This document shows, in pieces, positions 8,820-17,805 of a stretch of 18,488 nucleotides of DNA. Below the pieces are notes generated by a model. It worked only from the letters and a program-made list of their open reading frames with translations, had not been told where the DNA came from and made no database searches. Source of the stretch: Lachnospiraceae bacterium UBA3772 (GTDB lineage Bacteria > Bacillota > Clostridia > Lachnospirales > Lachnospiraceae); the NCBI GenBank assembly GCA_002371025.1, contig DFFQ01000223.1, positions 1-18,488 of the forward strand, in the 5' to 3' direction. Position 1 is the first letter of the stretch. The number at the start of each line of letters is the position of its first letter. The translations under genes were made by a program, and so were the position numbers.

Positions 8820-8880
8820 GTGGACCATAGTCCCGGGGGCATGTGGACCATAGTCCCGGGGGCATAGGTCCATTTTTATG
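8820..8880. repeat. Palindromic intergenic repeat, copy 2, with tandem 23-bp duplication
   Basis: Two identical 23-bp units (8820-8842 and 8843-8865) each contain TGGACCATAGTCCCGGG. They are followed by AGGTCCATTTTTATGTCACC, which matches the outer arm of the other copies. The outer end overlaps the TGA stop codon of the gene upstream (8883-8881). The intact inverted repeat seen in the other copies is here replaced by a duplicated half plus a degenerate opposite arm. It can still form a GC-rich stem and may act as a weak terminator between the operon and the phosphatase gene. Confidence 0.8.
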
Positions 8881-11280
8881 TCACCTCACTCTTATATCTG
8901 TTATTGCCACCTGGTCTCCGGTGAGGGCTACAAATATAGTTTCACTTTCATCACTTATGGTTGTGATATTTTCTATCTCAATTCCAAGGTTAGAGGTCTT
9001 TGTGATGATTTTTTCATTCTTTCTAACAAATGATACCTCACACTCCATTCCATTTTTATTGATTTCATTCCATTTATCCCAACCCGGAAAGTCATCTTTC
9101 TTTTTCATTGAAATGCTGTTAGTTGAATACTTTGTATTGCCTTCATTTTCACCATATAGTTTGATAAGACCAAGCTCTCGGTAATTCTTTCCTCCGACTT
9201 TTCCATCATCTGAATGAAAGATCACAATATAAGGACAATGCCATAAAAAACAAGCCCCGGGAAGGCTCATGGTATGAAAATTCAGTCTGAGACGGTCCTT
9301 TAACTCAATGCCTTCTGAGGTAGCTGACCTTGGCGTATCAATCTGAACGTTTTTAATATCTGATTCCATACGATCGATGTAATTTGTTATGCTAACTATT
9401 CTTTCAATATCTCCCAGCTGAACCATTTCTTCGGTATGTTCTAAGGAAATGTCATATATTCTGCAGTTTTCCCCTGTAAGAGCAATAAATGCCGAACGTG
9501 AGGCATTTGGAAGTGCAACAATAACTTCTTTTTCAAATTCAGGACTTGTCATCTTTAATTTAAGGTGATCTTCGCATCTACCCATGACAATTTCATAGTC
9601 CGAGTTTTCCCCCGTTTCTAACCTTTTATTTATTTGACTTGCATCTACATTTTCATTTATTTGCCTTGCTTTTATGTTTTCTTTAATCCGCCTTGCTTCA
9701 GAACGGATGCTATGTTCGTCAAACCATATCTCTCCGTATTCCAGATACTTATAGATTTCAACAGATCTTTCGTTATCATGAACACGGCCATCGTAGGAAT
9801 CAAACAAAATGATAGAAGGAGCTGAAAATCCGTTATAATCCTCTTTAATAACCGGATTGTACTTAAATTTGATCTTTGCGATATTATATTCTACAGGAAT
9901 ACCTGTTGTAAATTGCTCTCTATATTTTGAACATATGATTTCATTTTCAAGTTCAGAATCTTTAGCATTACTTTCCTTTGATTCCTCATCTATTATCTTT
10001 ATCATGATATCAGCATATTTAGGATCAAAATCTTCCCCTGAACCTTTAACGAACACTTCCCTTACAACATAATCCGGCATCTTGTGACCGTAGGAGGTAT
10101 CCGTTTTCATAAGAACATAAGCATCTGCCACAGCAATAATACGAGCAATTTCCGGTATTTCTTCACCTTTTAAACCTTGAGGATGACCTGTTCCGTCGTA
10201 TTTCTCATGGCAATAAAGAGCACCTAAAGAAAGATATGGCATTTCTTTAATATTCTCTAATATTTCATTTCCAATATTAGGCATTTCAGCCAGATACTCC
10301 ACCTTCTTTTCCGGAGATTCCATAGCCTTTTTGATTTTCTCGTCTGAAATACCTACCATACCAATATTATGCAGTAAAGCCGCATAATAAACTTTTTCAC
10401 ATTCTTCTGTATTCATTTTGCTATGCTCAGCAATTTTTTTTGCACATTCTGCAACTCGTAAGGAACATCCCTTTAGAGTATCATCCTTTGTTTCAACTGC
10501 TGACACAAACGCCATGGCAGTCTGTTCAAAAAGTTTCTTCATTCTCGCATTTTCGCCCTGCATGTTCTGGATTTCGATTTCATGAGCTCTTTTAACAGTT
10601 GTATTAATATCTATGATTACAAAAATATAGAACACTACTGCCATTCCAACAAATGAAATATTTGTAAGGGATAAACCGTAGAGATAAATCTGGGCAACAG
10701 ACGCAATGGCCGGAGTAATGGCAAACAATGTCATGGAGATAAATTCAATTCGACTTAGTTTGCTTCGATAACGGATCAAAGCATACATTACAAGTACCAG
10801 GCAGATCAGAGGCATTGAATAACTCACCATAAATAATGATGCTCTCTGGTAATGATTTGTCTCATCAAATGTGTAATACATTCCAGTATACTGAGAAATG
10901 ATAAGAAGTATTTCTCCAATAATATTGGTAATCACAGCTAATTTTAAACAAAGCGGCATTTTTCTAAGGGACTTATCACCCACAAGAATATCTGCCAGAT
11001 AAAGCACCACAGAAAGCACAACAATAAGCGACATGGCAAAGGTCAGATAATTGCTGATTCTTACCATATAAAAGCCTAATCTACTGGTGTTGCCACGATA
11101 AATATAGGCAAATCTGTCTGCAAACAAAAGGATTCCGGCGCTAAGCTCCATCATAACAAGAATATATTTCTTTCTTCTCGAAAGAATCCCCGTCACCAGC
11201 AAAAATACACTTATTATAAAGCATATGCTTCCCAATGCCAGCATTATATTCAGTTGATGTTCTCTTAAGAATTCAACCAT
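8881..11280 (-). CDS. 7TM sensor protein with degenerate HD-GYP domain and beta-rich C-terminal region
   Basis: This 799-residue protein starts at the ATG at 11280, 11 nt after GGAG; an in-frame GTG at 11292 overlaps the ribosome binding site and was rejected. About seven hydrophobic segments fill residues 10-225, followed by a short helical linker and an HD-GYP-like domain (about 255-435). Compared with the intact protein encoded at 14921-17053, four of seven metal ligands are replaced: His to Cys272, Asp to Asn305, His to Met333 and His to Cys357. The lysine after the HD motif is Met (LLHNIGM), and GYP is GHP. His304, His358 and Asp386 remain. Phosphodiesterase activity is therefore unlikely, and a c-di-GMP-binding or scaffold role is an inference. 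The remaining 360 residues are an unassigned beta-rich region with two similar strands (FIALTGENCRIYDI and FVALTGDQVAITDI). It is the last gene of the signalling operon. Confidence 0.85.
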   Translation of the reverse strand: MVEFLREHQLNIMLALGSICFIISVFLLVTGILSRRKKYILVMMELSAGILLFADRFAYIYRGNTSRLGFYMVRISNYLTFAMSLIVVLSVVLYLADILVGDKSLRKMPLCLKLAVITNIIGEILLIISQYTGMYYTFDETNHYQRASLFMVSYSMPLICLVLVMYALIRYRSKLSRIEFISMTLFAITPAIASVAQIYLYGLSLTNISFVGMAVVFYIFVIIDINTTVKRAHEIEIQNMQGENARMKKLFEQTAMAFVSAVETKDDTLKGCSLRVAECAKKIAEHSKMNTEECEKVYYAALLHNIGMVGISDEKIKKAMESPEKKVEYLAEMPNIGNEILENIKEMPYLSLGALYCHEKYDGTGHPQGLKGEEIPEIARIIAVADAYVLMKTDTSYGHKMPDYVVREVFVKGSGEDFDPKYADIMIKIIDEESKESNAKDSELENEIICSKYREQFTTGIPVEYNIAKIKFKYNPVIKEDYNGFSAPSIILFDSYDGRVHDNERSVEIYKYLEYGEIWFDEHSIRSEARRIKENIKARQINENVDASQINKRLETGENSDYEIVMGRCEDHLKLKMTSPEFEKEVIVALPNASRSAFIALTGENCRIYDISLEHTEEMVQLGDIERIVSITNYIDRMESDIKNVQIDTPRSATSEGIELKDRLRLNFHTMSLPGACFLWHCPYIVIFHSDDGKVGGKNYRELGLIKLYGENEGNTKYSTNSISMKKKDDFPGWDKWNEINKNGMECEVSFVRKNEKIITKTSNLGIEIENITTISDESETIFVALTGDQVAITDIRVR

Positions 11281-11308
11281 AACAATCAACACTCCTTAAC
11301 TACTGTTT

Positions 11309-14300
11309 TTAAGGTTTCTTCATTATTTCCTCTGGCAAATGTTTCATAATGATCTTCTCTAAAATGCGACCATCCACAGGTTTAGACAGATACCCTCTGA
11401 ATCCTTTAGCTTTAAAATATTCCTCATCTACAGCTGCATTAGTTGTAAGTGCATAAACAGGAAGATCCGGGTCGATTTCATGTATTCTTTCCATAGTTTC
11501 AACCCCATCCATATCAGGCATCATATGGTCAAGAAAAACCACATGAAATCTGGTATCTTTAATTTTTTCGAGAGCTTCTTCTCCATTTGTTGCGGAGGAA
11601 ACAAAAACTCTTGTTGGCTTTAAAAGATTCTTAATAATATTAAGATCCATAGCTATATCATCCACCACAAGAATATCTGCATCGGGAGCAATAAACATAG
11701 GAACATATGGTCCTTCTTTCTTATCCTCGTTCTGTTCCATAAATACACCCATTGGCGTACTGTCTATAATCTTTTGCTCTATTGTGAAAATGAATTCTGA
11801 CCCTTTTCCATATTCACTTTGGCAGGTAAGAGTACCATCCATTAATTCTGCAACTCTTCTGGATATATCAAGACCAAGACCTGTTCCGTGAACCTTACTA
11901 CTTTCTACATCATCAAGGCGATCAAATGCTGTAAAGATATGTTCAATATCCTCATCTTTAATCCCAATACCCGTATCTTTTACAACAAAACGAAGCATAC
12001 ACAAATCATCTTTTCTTTCTTCTAAGGAAACAGATAAGGTAATACTTCCGTTATCGGTATATTTAACAGCATTTGATAATAGATTAAGAACCACCTGCTT
12101 TATCTTTTCTTCATCACCATACATTTTTCTTGGCAGGATCTCATCTATATTTATATCAAATAAAAGCTGTTTCTGGGTACTTTTTATCTTTATAAGAGAA
12201 ACCATAAATCGAAGCATTTCCTGTGTATCATATTTCTTTTCCACAAGATGCATCTCTTTAGACTCAATCTTTGACATATCAAAAAGATTATTGATCAGAG
12301 AAAGCAGCGATTCCGATGCATTTTTTATATCAAGGGAATAATTCCTCATAGCCTTAACATATGGCGCCGGAACACCTGTAGTGTCTTCACGAAGAGCCAT
12401 TTCATTCATACCCATAATCGTGTTGATTGGGGTACGTATATCATTTGACATATTTGCAAGGAATCTGGTTTTTGCAGAATTTGCTCTTTCAGCATCATCC
12501 TTTGCACGGCTGATCTCCATATATTGTTTTTTAATGACCGTAACCCTTAAGATCTGCCATACAATGGTACCGGCAAAGAAAGCAACCAGAACTATCATAA
12601 GTAATCTAAAAACAGGCAATTCTGTAAATCTTGCTTTCTTTACAATCTTATAAGTATTGTCCAGCATCACTGTTCCATCATCATCCAATACTTTAACATG
12701 GAGAGTGTAATCACCATATTTTAAGGATGTAAATTCAATTGCAGATAATTCTGACCTTAGAACCTCTATTCCATCATGTTCCATACCTTCAATATATACC
12801 ATAACTTTTGGATTCATCATGGTATAATCCATTACCGACGCAGTTATACGAATTCTTCCAGCTTTGTTGGGAATCGTAAAGACACCATCTTGATCAGCGT
12901 AAATCCTTTCATTTACGCAATAAATGGAACTTATGGATGTTTTTACCTTTGCTCTTTCTTCATGCATCTTATTAACATTAACCTTACACACACCGGTACG
13001 AACCGGGATATATAAAAATCCATCCTCATCCAATTCGCTATAGGAATTTGAAGAAGGTGCGTCAGTAAGGCCATTTTCTATGGTATACAGCTTGTAATCG
13101 GTAACATTATCAGAAATCATTTCATTTGTATCAACTACATAGATTCCGTATGAAGAAAGGATCCACATATCGTTATCATCATTAAAATATAGATCATAAT
13201 TATTATTATAAGGAAATGTGGTGACTTCCTTTATCACGCCATTCTTCATATATTCAATGGAATTAGAAGTAATGATCCAGTAAACGTCATTTATATCATC
13301 CTTTTTTATCCTCATTATGACATCACTGGTAAGGCCATCATCACGACCAATATTTATTACTTCATTTTCAGTAATCTTATAAATTCCGTCCCCATCGGAT
13401 CCGGCATATATTTCTCCATCATCTCCAAGGGCTACAGTAAGAAAAACAGTATTTTTAACACCATCCTCTATACCTACAGTACGCTCCACCTTACCGTTTC
13501 TTATTATGGCAAGACCTCCATTTGTGCCACAAAGAATAGATCCGTCTTCCTTTGGAATGCAGCATCTGATCTCATCTGATAAAAGACCATCTTTAGTTGT
13601 ATAGTTTTTAATCTCTCCATCTTTAGAATAGCAGATAACACCGAGACCATCGTTATATACTGCAATCCAAAGATTGCCTGAGACATCCTCTTTTATACAT
13701 CTTACTCTTGCGCTTCCTATAAAATGAGTCAATTCATCTTCTACTGCTTTATCGTTTTCATCTATAATTCGAAGGCCTTCATTTGTGCCCACATATAATC
13801 TTCCATTATAAATACAGGTAGCATTCGTTACCTCTTCTTTAAGTCCTGCTTTCTCTGAAAAATTAACGAAATTATCGGCAACTACCTTCATTACTCCCTG
13901 AGTTGAAGAAGCAAACCACATATTTCCCTGATAATCCGATGTCATCATTTCGATGGCACTGTCCATTGGAATATCCTTAAGAACATGGAAAGATTCTCCA
14001 TCAATAAATCCAACGACGCTTAAGGATGAAGCCCATACCTTGCCACAGTCATAAGAAAGCCAGTGAGTATTATCGATAGGAGAAGCAGATATTCTTTTTA
14101 AATGATTCTTATCTGCTCCAAAATCTCCATAGTATATTCCACCACTGTCGGTTCCAAAATATAACTTTCCATCATTTTCCGGATCACAGAGAATTGTTGT
14201 GATTTTTTCTAATCCAAGATCATTACTATGATAAAAAGCTGAAATCTTATGATCCTCTATGGAAAAAATGATTCCATTTGCAGTCTGACCGTAAATCTTT

Positions 14301-14908
14301 CCAGTGCCGTCAGCGTCCAATTTTAAGACGCGTTCTCCATTTAATCTCTCGTCATCTATAACACAAAGTTTCATGGATGAATCTATATAACAGACACCAT
14401 CTGTGGTTCCTACATAGATGTCACCGTTTGTTCCTTCTTCAAATATACGGATAGATGAAGAAGGCAAACCCTCTTTATATGTAAAATGAGTCCTGGTTTT
14501 ACCATCGATCACAACTACTCCATTATCATTTGTCGCAACCCATATTCTGCCAAGACTATCCTCAAAAAGTCCTCTACCATTGGTAAGTCCTTCGCTTGTG
14601 TCCAGTCTTTCAAAGTTGCTTCCATCATAACGGATTATGCCGCTATAGCTTGCGATCCATACATAACCATCCCTTGATCCCAGAATAAAATTTGCATCAG
14701 ATGTAGGAAGTCCGCTTGTGGCATCATAGATTTCTGCAGAATAAGATACATTTTCAACAGCACCTGTAGCAGCATATCCACCGCCTGTTTTATTTTCATC
14801 TGTCCCTTCATCTTTGGCAAAGGCCAGCTTTGAAGAAATAATCAGTGCCAAGAACAACGTTACTATAAAAATTGTTGTAAGAAAAAATCTTCTTTTATTT
14901 TTTATCAT
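11309..14908 (-). CDS. Two-component propeller hybrid histidine kinase lacking the phospho-accepting histidine
   Basis: This is a 1199-residue membrane sensor. An N-terminal signal/anchor helix (8-31) leads to an extracytoplasmic region of two-component-regulator propeller blades (about 60-645; repeated GLP.S or GLTS and DG.IW.A motifs). A Y_Y_Y-type beta domain follows (about 655-755), then one membrane helix (766-788). Inside the cell lie a HisKA helix region (800-880), a HATPase domain (925-1045; N-box NLLSNAVKYT, G boxes DTGIGI and GTGLGL) and a receiver domain (1078-1190; Asp1083/1084, Asp1127, Thr1155, Lys1176, all intact). In the H-box, FLANMSNDIRTPIN, the usual histidine is Asn822 (codon AAT at 12445-12443). 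Autophosphorylation on that site is therefore not possible, while ATP binding and the receiver look normal. There is no DNA-binding domain. The ATG follows GGGAGG at 6 nt and starts 12 nt after the HD-GYP gene. Confidence 0.92.
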   Translation of the reverse strand: MIKNKRRFFLTTIFIVTLFLALIISSKLAFAKDEGTDENKTGGGYAATGAVENVSYSAEIYDATSGLPTSDANFILGSRDGYVWIASYSGIIRYDGSNFERLDTSEGLTNGRGLFEDSLGRIWVATNDNGVVVIDGKTRTHFTYKEGLPSSSIRIFEEGTNGDIYVGTTDGVCYIDSSMKLCVIDDERLNGERVLKLDADGTGKIYGQTANGIIFSIEDHKISAFYHSNDLGLEKITTILCDPENDGKLYFGTDSGGIYYGDFGADKNHLKRISASPIDNTHWLSYDCGKVWASSLSVVGFIDGESFHVLKDIPMDSAIEMMTSDYQGNMWFASSTQGVMKVVADNFVNFSEKAGLKEEVTNATCIYNGRLYVGTNEGLRIIDENDKAVEDELTHFIGSARVRCIKEDVSGNLWIAVYNDGLGVICYSKDGEIKNYTTKDGLLSDEIRCCIPKEDGSILCGTNGGLAIIRNGKVERTVGIEDGVKNTVFLTVALGDDGEIYAGSDGDGIYKITENEVINIGRDDGLTSDVIMRIKKDDINDVYWIITSNSIEYMKNGVIKEVTTFPYNNNYDLYFNDDNDMWILSSYGIYVVDTNEMISDNVTDYKLYTIENGLTDAPSSNSYSELDEDGFLYIPVRTGVCKVNVNKMHEERAKVKTSISSIYCVNERIYADQDGVFTIPNKAGRIRITASVMDYTMMNPKVMVYIEGMEHDGIEVLRSELSAIEFTSLKYGDYTLHVKVLDDDGTVMLDNTYKIVKKARFTELPVFRLLMIVLVAFFAGTIVWQILRVTVIKKQYMEISRAKDDAERANSAKTRFLANMSNDIRTPINTIMGMNEMALREDTTGVPAPYVKAMRNYSLDIKNASESLLSLINNLFDMSKIESKEMHLVEKKYDTQEMLRFMVSLIKIKSTQKQLLFDINIDEILPRKMYGDEEKIKQVVLNLLSNAVKYTDNGSITLSVSLEERKDDLCMLRFVVKDTGIGIKDEDIEHIFTAFDRLDDVESSKVHGTGLGLDISRRVAELMDGTLTCQSEYGKGSEFIFTIEQKIIDSTPMGVFMEQNEDKKEGPYVPMFIAPDADILVVDDIAMDLNIIKNLLKPTRVFVSSATNGEEALEKIKDTRFHVVFLDHMMPDMDGVETMERIHEIDPDLPVYALTTNAAVDEEYFKAKGFRGYLSKPVDGRILEKIIMKHLPEEIMKKP

Positions 14909-14920
14909 ACACGCCTCCCG

Positions 14921-17053
14921 TCATAGACTATCCGGGTTATACTTTCTTAGAACAACCTTCACCTCATCGAGTTCCTCCATAAATACTTCGACGCACTTTG
15001 GATCAAACTGTGTTCCCTTACCCTCTTCTAGTATTGAAAGTGCCTTTTCAATGGAAAACGCTGGTTTGTAAACTCTTGGAGAAGTAAGGGCGTCAAATAC
15101 ATCTGCTACCGCCATAATTCGTGCTGAAAGCGGTATAACTTCGCCATGTAATCCTTCCGGATAACCTTTACCATCCCATCTCTCATGATGATAAGCTGCC
15201 ATATTTCTGGCTTCCTTAAGATAGCTATCACCCTCAACTGTACTTATGGCATGCTCAATAATAAGCTTACCTGCAGTGGTATGGGTCTTCATTATTTCAA
15301 ATTCTTCATTGGTAAGTTTTCCGGGTTTATTAAGAATTTCATCAGAAATATTTATTTTACCTACATCGTGCAGCGGCGCAGATCTAACCACATCAGACAT
15401 AAATTTAGGCGTTAATTTCTCAGCATAGTAGCCCTTCTTTTTTAAGCCTTTAACAATAATATCAACATAAGCGGCAGTCTTTTGAATATGTGCTCCGGTA
15501 TCCGAGTCACGATTTTCAACCATGTCAGCCATTGTGATAATAAGACCGTCCTGCATCTTTGCAGTAGAATCAGCTAATCTTCTGTTACTACGCATCTGCT
15601 CTGCCTGATTTAAAGTCATTTGACAAAGTGAACGATATAATTTTTCAAGCTCATCATTAGTATGAACATCAAGTTTTCTAAATTTTTTTACACTTGCATC
15701 AAGTCCCACCTGATCATTAGCTGTATAAGAAAATCCATCTACCGCTTTTGTAATAGCGTTAATAGGATATACAACATGATAATCCGTGATCCACATTACT
15801 ATTGAGCATAAAAGAATAAAGAAACTAAGATAAAGACTGATAACTTCAACCAGAAATTTATTTCTATTTTCAGCAATACCATCTACATCCACATCTGCTA
15901 TGGCGTAACATGCACAGCTGCCGTCAGATTTATATACCGGAAATGCAGCTGTAAGAAGATTTCCATATTCATCATTTGTTATGATAGGATCTACATTTTC
16001 ACCAGCCATAAGATTTGGAAGCATGGATAAAAATGGTTCTTCATAAGCAATCATACTTCCCGGCTCATCACCTAATACATCTTCTGTATCTATATCAAAA
16101 ACCACCTGAAATCCTTTGTCAGTTATTTTATAGACATATAGATATGCAATACTAAATGAACCATCATAAATATCATTAAGAAGTTTCTTTGTTTCAAGAT
16201 ATCCCTCAGCTTCTTCGCCTTTAATGATAAATTCATCAACTCTGTCACCATCGATAAAACGAGAAGCCATTACTGCCGTGCCCTTAGCTACATTTTCGTT
16301 TTCCTCCATAAGAGTTTTATAATAAATATCGGAACTGATAACTGTTCCAACTAAGGCTATTGTAAATAAAGAGCTGATAAGAACTATGACTATCTTTGTT
16401 CTAAGAGAAACTCCACTATATTTGATTTTTTTCTTACTTTGAACTTTATCATCAGCCAGTGGTGTAAACATCCACATGGTAAAATTGCAATATCTGTTAA
16501 AATGTTTTGGAAGAATTTTTAGAATTATAACAACTAATAAAACTGTGATAACCTTATCAGCAAGATCAATAATAAGGCTTGAAAATACATGTGAAACCAC
16601 AAGATTAAAATGTCCTGTGGCATAGATCATCCCGCAAAGTGTGCCGCTGTCGTATGTAACCCCTTCCACAAACCATGCAATAAGCGCACCAATACCTCCG
16701 CCTATCAATGAAAAAATAAAAATTGCCCCTATTATACCAGCTGCCTTTTTAAACCATCTTTTTTTGCATAAATAGGCCGCACTTACAGCAATTATCACAT
16801 TTAAAATGCCATAATACATTGATAACGGATCATAAATATTTTTTATAATATTTGTTGCAAAACCAACAATTACCCCCGGCAGATATCCACCTAAAACCGC
16901 CACCAGAATAGTTCCTACTGTATCAAGACTTACCGACAGATTCATCGAGGTAACCGAATAATTCAAAAATACATTCAGAACAATTCCTGCAATGCAGATA
17001 AAAACCGCAGATACATTCTGCTTTTTCAAAATGCTAACGATCTTTGTCTTCAC
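14921..17053 (-). CDS. Membrane HD-GYP protein, probable c-di-GMP phosphodiesterase
   Basis: The protein has 710 residues from a GTG at 17053, five bases after GGAGGGGG. A longer in-frame ATG at 17197 exists but has no ribosome binding site and lies upstream of the promoter. The N-terminus (10-185) is a multi-helix membrane region with the SLDTVGTIL...GGYLPG motif of ECF S-component-like folds. A helix at about 219-240, an extracytoplasmic Cache-like sensor (about 241-400), a helix at about 401-422 and a HAMP-like linker follow. The HD-GYP domain (about 500-700) has the complete motif set: TGAH522, HD562-563 with K566, KTH591, HHE622-624, GKGYP and AVAD651. These are the residues that bind the metal centre in active family members, which hydrolyse c-di-GMP. 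The ligand of the membrane and Cache sensors is unknown. It is the first gene of the operon and has its own promoter. Confidence 0.9.
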   Translation of the reverse strand: MKTKIVSILKKQNVSAVFICIAGIVLNVFLNYSVTSMNLSVSLDTVGTILVAVLGGYLPGVIVGFATNIIKNIYDPLSMYYGILNVIIAVSAAYLCKKRWFKKAAGIIGAIFIFSLIGGGIGALIAWFVEGVTYDSGTLCGMIYATGHFNLVVSHVFSSLIIDLADKVITVLLVVIILKILPKHFNRYCNFTMWMFTPLADDKVQSKKKIKYSGVSLRTKIVIVLISSLFTIALVGTVISSDIYYKTLMEENENVAKGTAVMASRFIDGDRVDEFIIKGEEAEGYLETKKLLNDIYDGSFSIAYLYVYKITDKGFQVVFDIDTEDVLGDEPGSMIAYEEPFLSMLPNLMAGENVDPIITNDEYGNLLTAAFPVYKSDGSCACYAIADVDVDGIAENRNKFLVEVISLYLSFFILLCSIVMWITDYHVVYPINAITKAVDGFSYTANDQVGLDASVKKFRKLDVHTNDELEKLYRSLCQMTLNQAEQMRSNRRLADSTAKMQDGLIITMADMVENRDSDTGAHIQKTAAYVDIIVKGLKKKGYYAEKLTPKFMSDVVRSAPLHDVGKINISDEILNKPGKLTNEEFEIMKTHTTAGKLIIEHAISTVEGDSYLKEARNMAAYHHERWDGKGYPEGLHGEVIPLSARIMAVADVFDALTSPRVYKPAFSIEKALSILEEGKGTQFDPKCVEVFMEELDEVKVVLRKYNPDSL

Positions 17054-17123
17054 TTTAACCCCCTCCAGGTTGTCTAGCGAAATATTATTCCATATACCAT
17101 AACCAACAACAATATATAAATCA

Positions 17124-17152
17124 ATTTTACAATAAAAAGTGTAAATTTTCAA
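17124..17152 (-). promoter_or_regulatory. Sigma-A-type promoter of the signalling operon
   Basis: On the minus strand TTGAAA (17152-17147) is separated by exactly 17 nt from TAAAAT (17129-17124). Transcription would start near 17117, giving a leader of about 65 nt to the GTG at 17053. The surrounding region (17054-17227) is very AT-rich and shows no terminator for the gene upstream. Confidence 0.6.
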
Positions 17153-17227
17153 ATTAACATAAAAAAAATATAACACAGCATGAAGTTTATTACACATTAA
17201 TATTTCATTAAACTGATTAAAACAAGA

Positions 17228-17764
17228 TTAAATATAAGACATAATTGTTTCACCGCTCCACACGTGAACTTCTATATATCGTTCTGGTCCATTTGCCCCA
17301 TCGTCATTCCAATCCTGTGGCAGACCATATTTCTCAATCACACCAAGAATTTCCTCATAGGTATAAACTTTTCGTCTATACTCCTTACCATCATTTACTT
17401 TTGGGCTGAATGTCGGCATGGAGTCCCCATATGTAAAAGACAATTTTCTTATATCAAACTCTTCTATAGGAATCTTCAGAAAATCCGGCTGCTCATACCA
17501 TGTGCTAAGCCATGGACTATGCTCCAACACCATATAATAAGGCGACTCCACTTCAATGATGCCGCCCTTCGCCGCAAACTCTCTCCTCAATATTTCTTCG
17601 CAATTTCGCCTCTTTTGAATATAATCTGCATCTCTCGCGGCACATAAAGAGTTCGGACGTTCTATCTTAATCTGCTTCAGCACCTTACAAGCTTCTTCTT
17701 CAGATATAGCTGTCAGGCTTTTAAATGGTCCTGTGCGCTTATCAAAATAATGATATAAATACAT
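17228..17764 (-). CDS. Conserved hypothetical protein, 178 aa
   Basis: I do not recognise a named family. The protein is soluble, with no signal peptide or membrane helix, and rich in aromatic and acidic residues. It starts MYLYHYFDKRTGPF, has an Arg/Glu-rich helical part (20-65), then a beta-rich second half with SPWLSTWYEQ (83-92), FTYGDSMPTFSP (110-121), KYGLPQDWN (145-153) and GPERYIEVHVWS (159-170). The closely spaced conserved-looking aromatic motifs suggest a single folded domain, but no catalytic signature is evident. The ATG follows AGGGGAA at about 5 nt. It lies between a palindromic repeat and the signalling-operon promoter and is probably its own transcription unit. Confidence 0.8.
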   Translation of the reverse strand: MYLYHYFDKRTGPFKSLTAISEEEACKVLKQIKIERPNSLCAARDADYIQKRRNCEEILRREFAAKGGIIEVESPYYMVLEHSPWLSTWYEQPDFLKIPIEEFDIRKLSFTYGDSMPTFSPKVNDGKEYRRKVYTYEEILGVIEKYGLPQDWNDDGANGPERYIEVHVWSGETIMSYI

Positions 17765-17805
17765 AATAATTCCCCTCTACGTTCATGCACTCACTGCTTT
17801 TTCCA

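Noticed and set aside
8621..9184. Two plus-strand open frames spanning the phosphatase start, repeat copy 2 and the end of the 7TM gene
   Set aside because: They are antisense to well-supported genes and one begins inside the palindromic repeat; composition is non-coding in character.
11281..11292. GTG start at 11292 for the 7TM protein
   Set aside because: The GTG overlaps the GGAG ribosome binding site; the ATG at 11280 has a usable spacing.
17054..17197. 48-residue N-terminal extension of the HD-GYP protein from the ATG at 17197
   Set aside because: There is no ribosome binding site, the stretch covers the promoter, and the GTG at 17053 has a strong GGAGGGGG and begins a sensible membrane protein.
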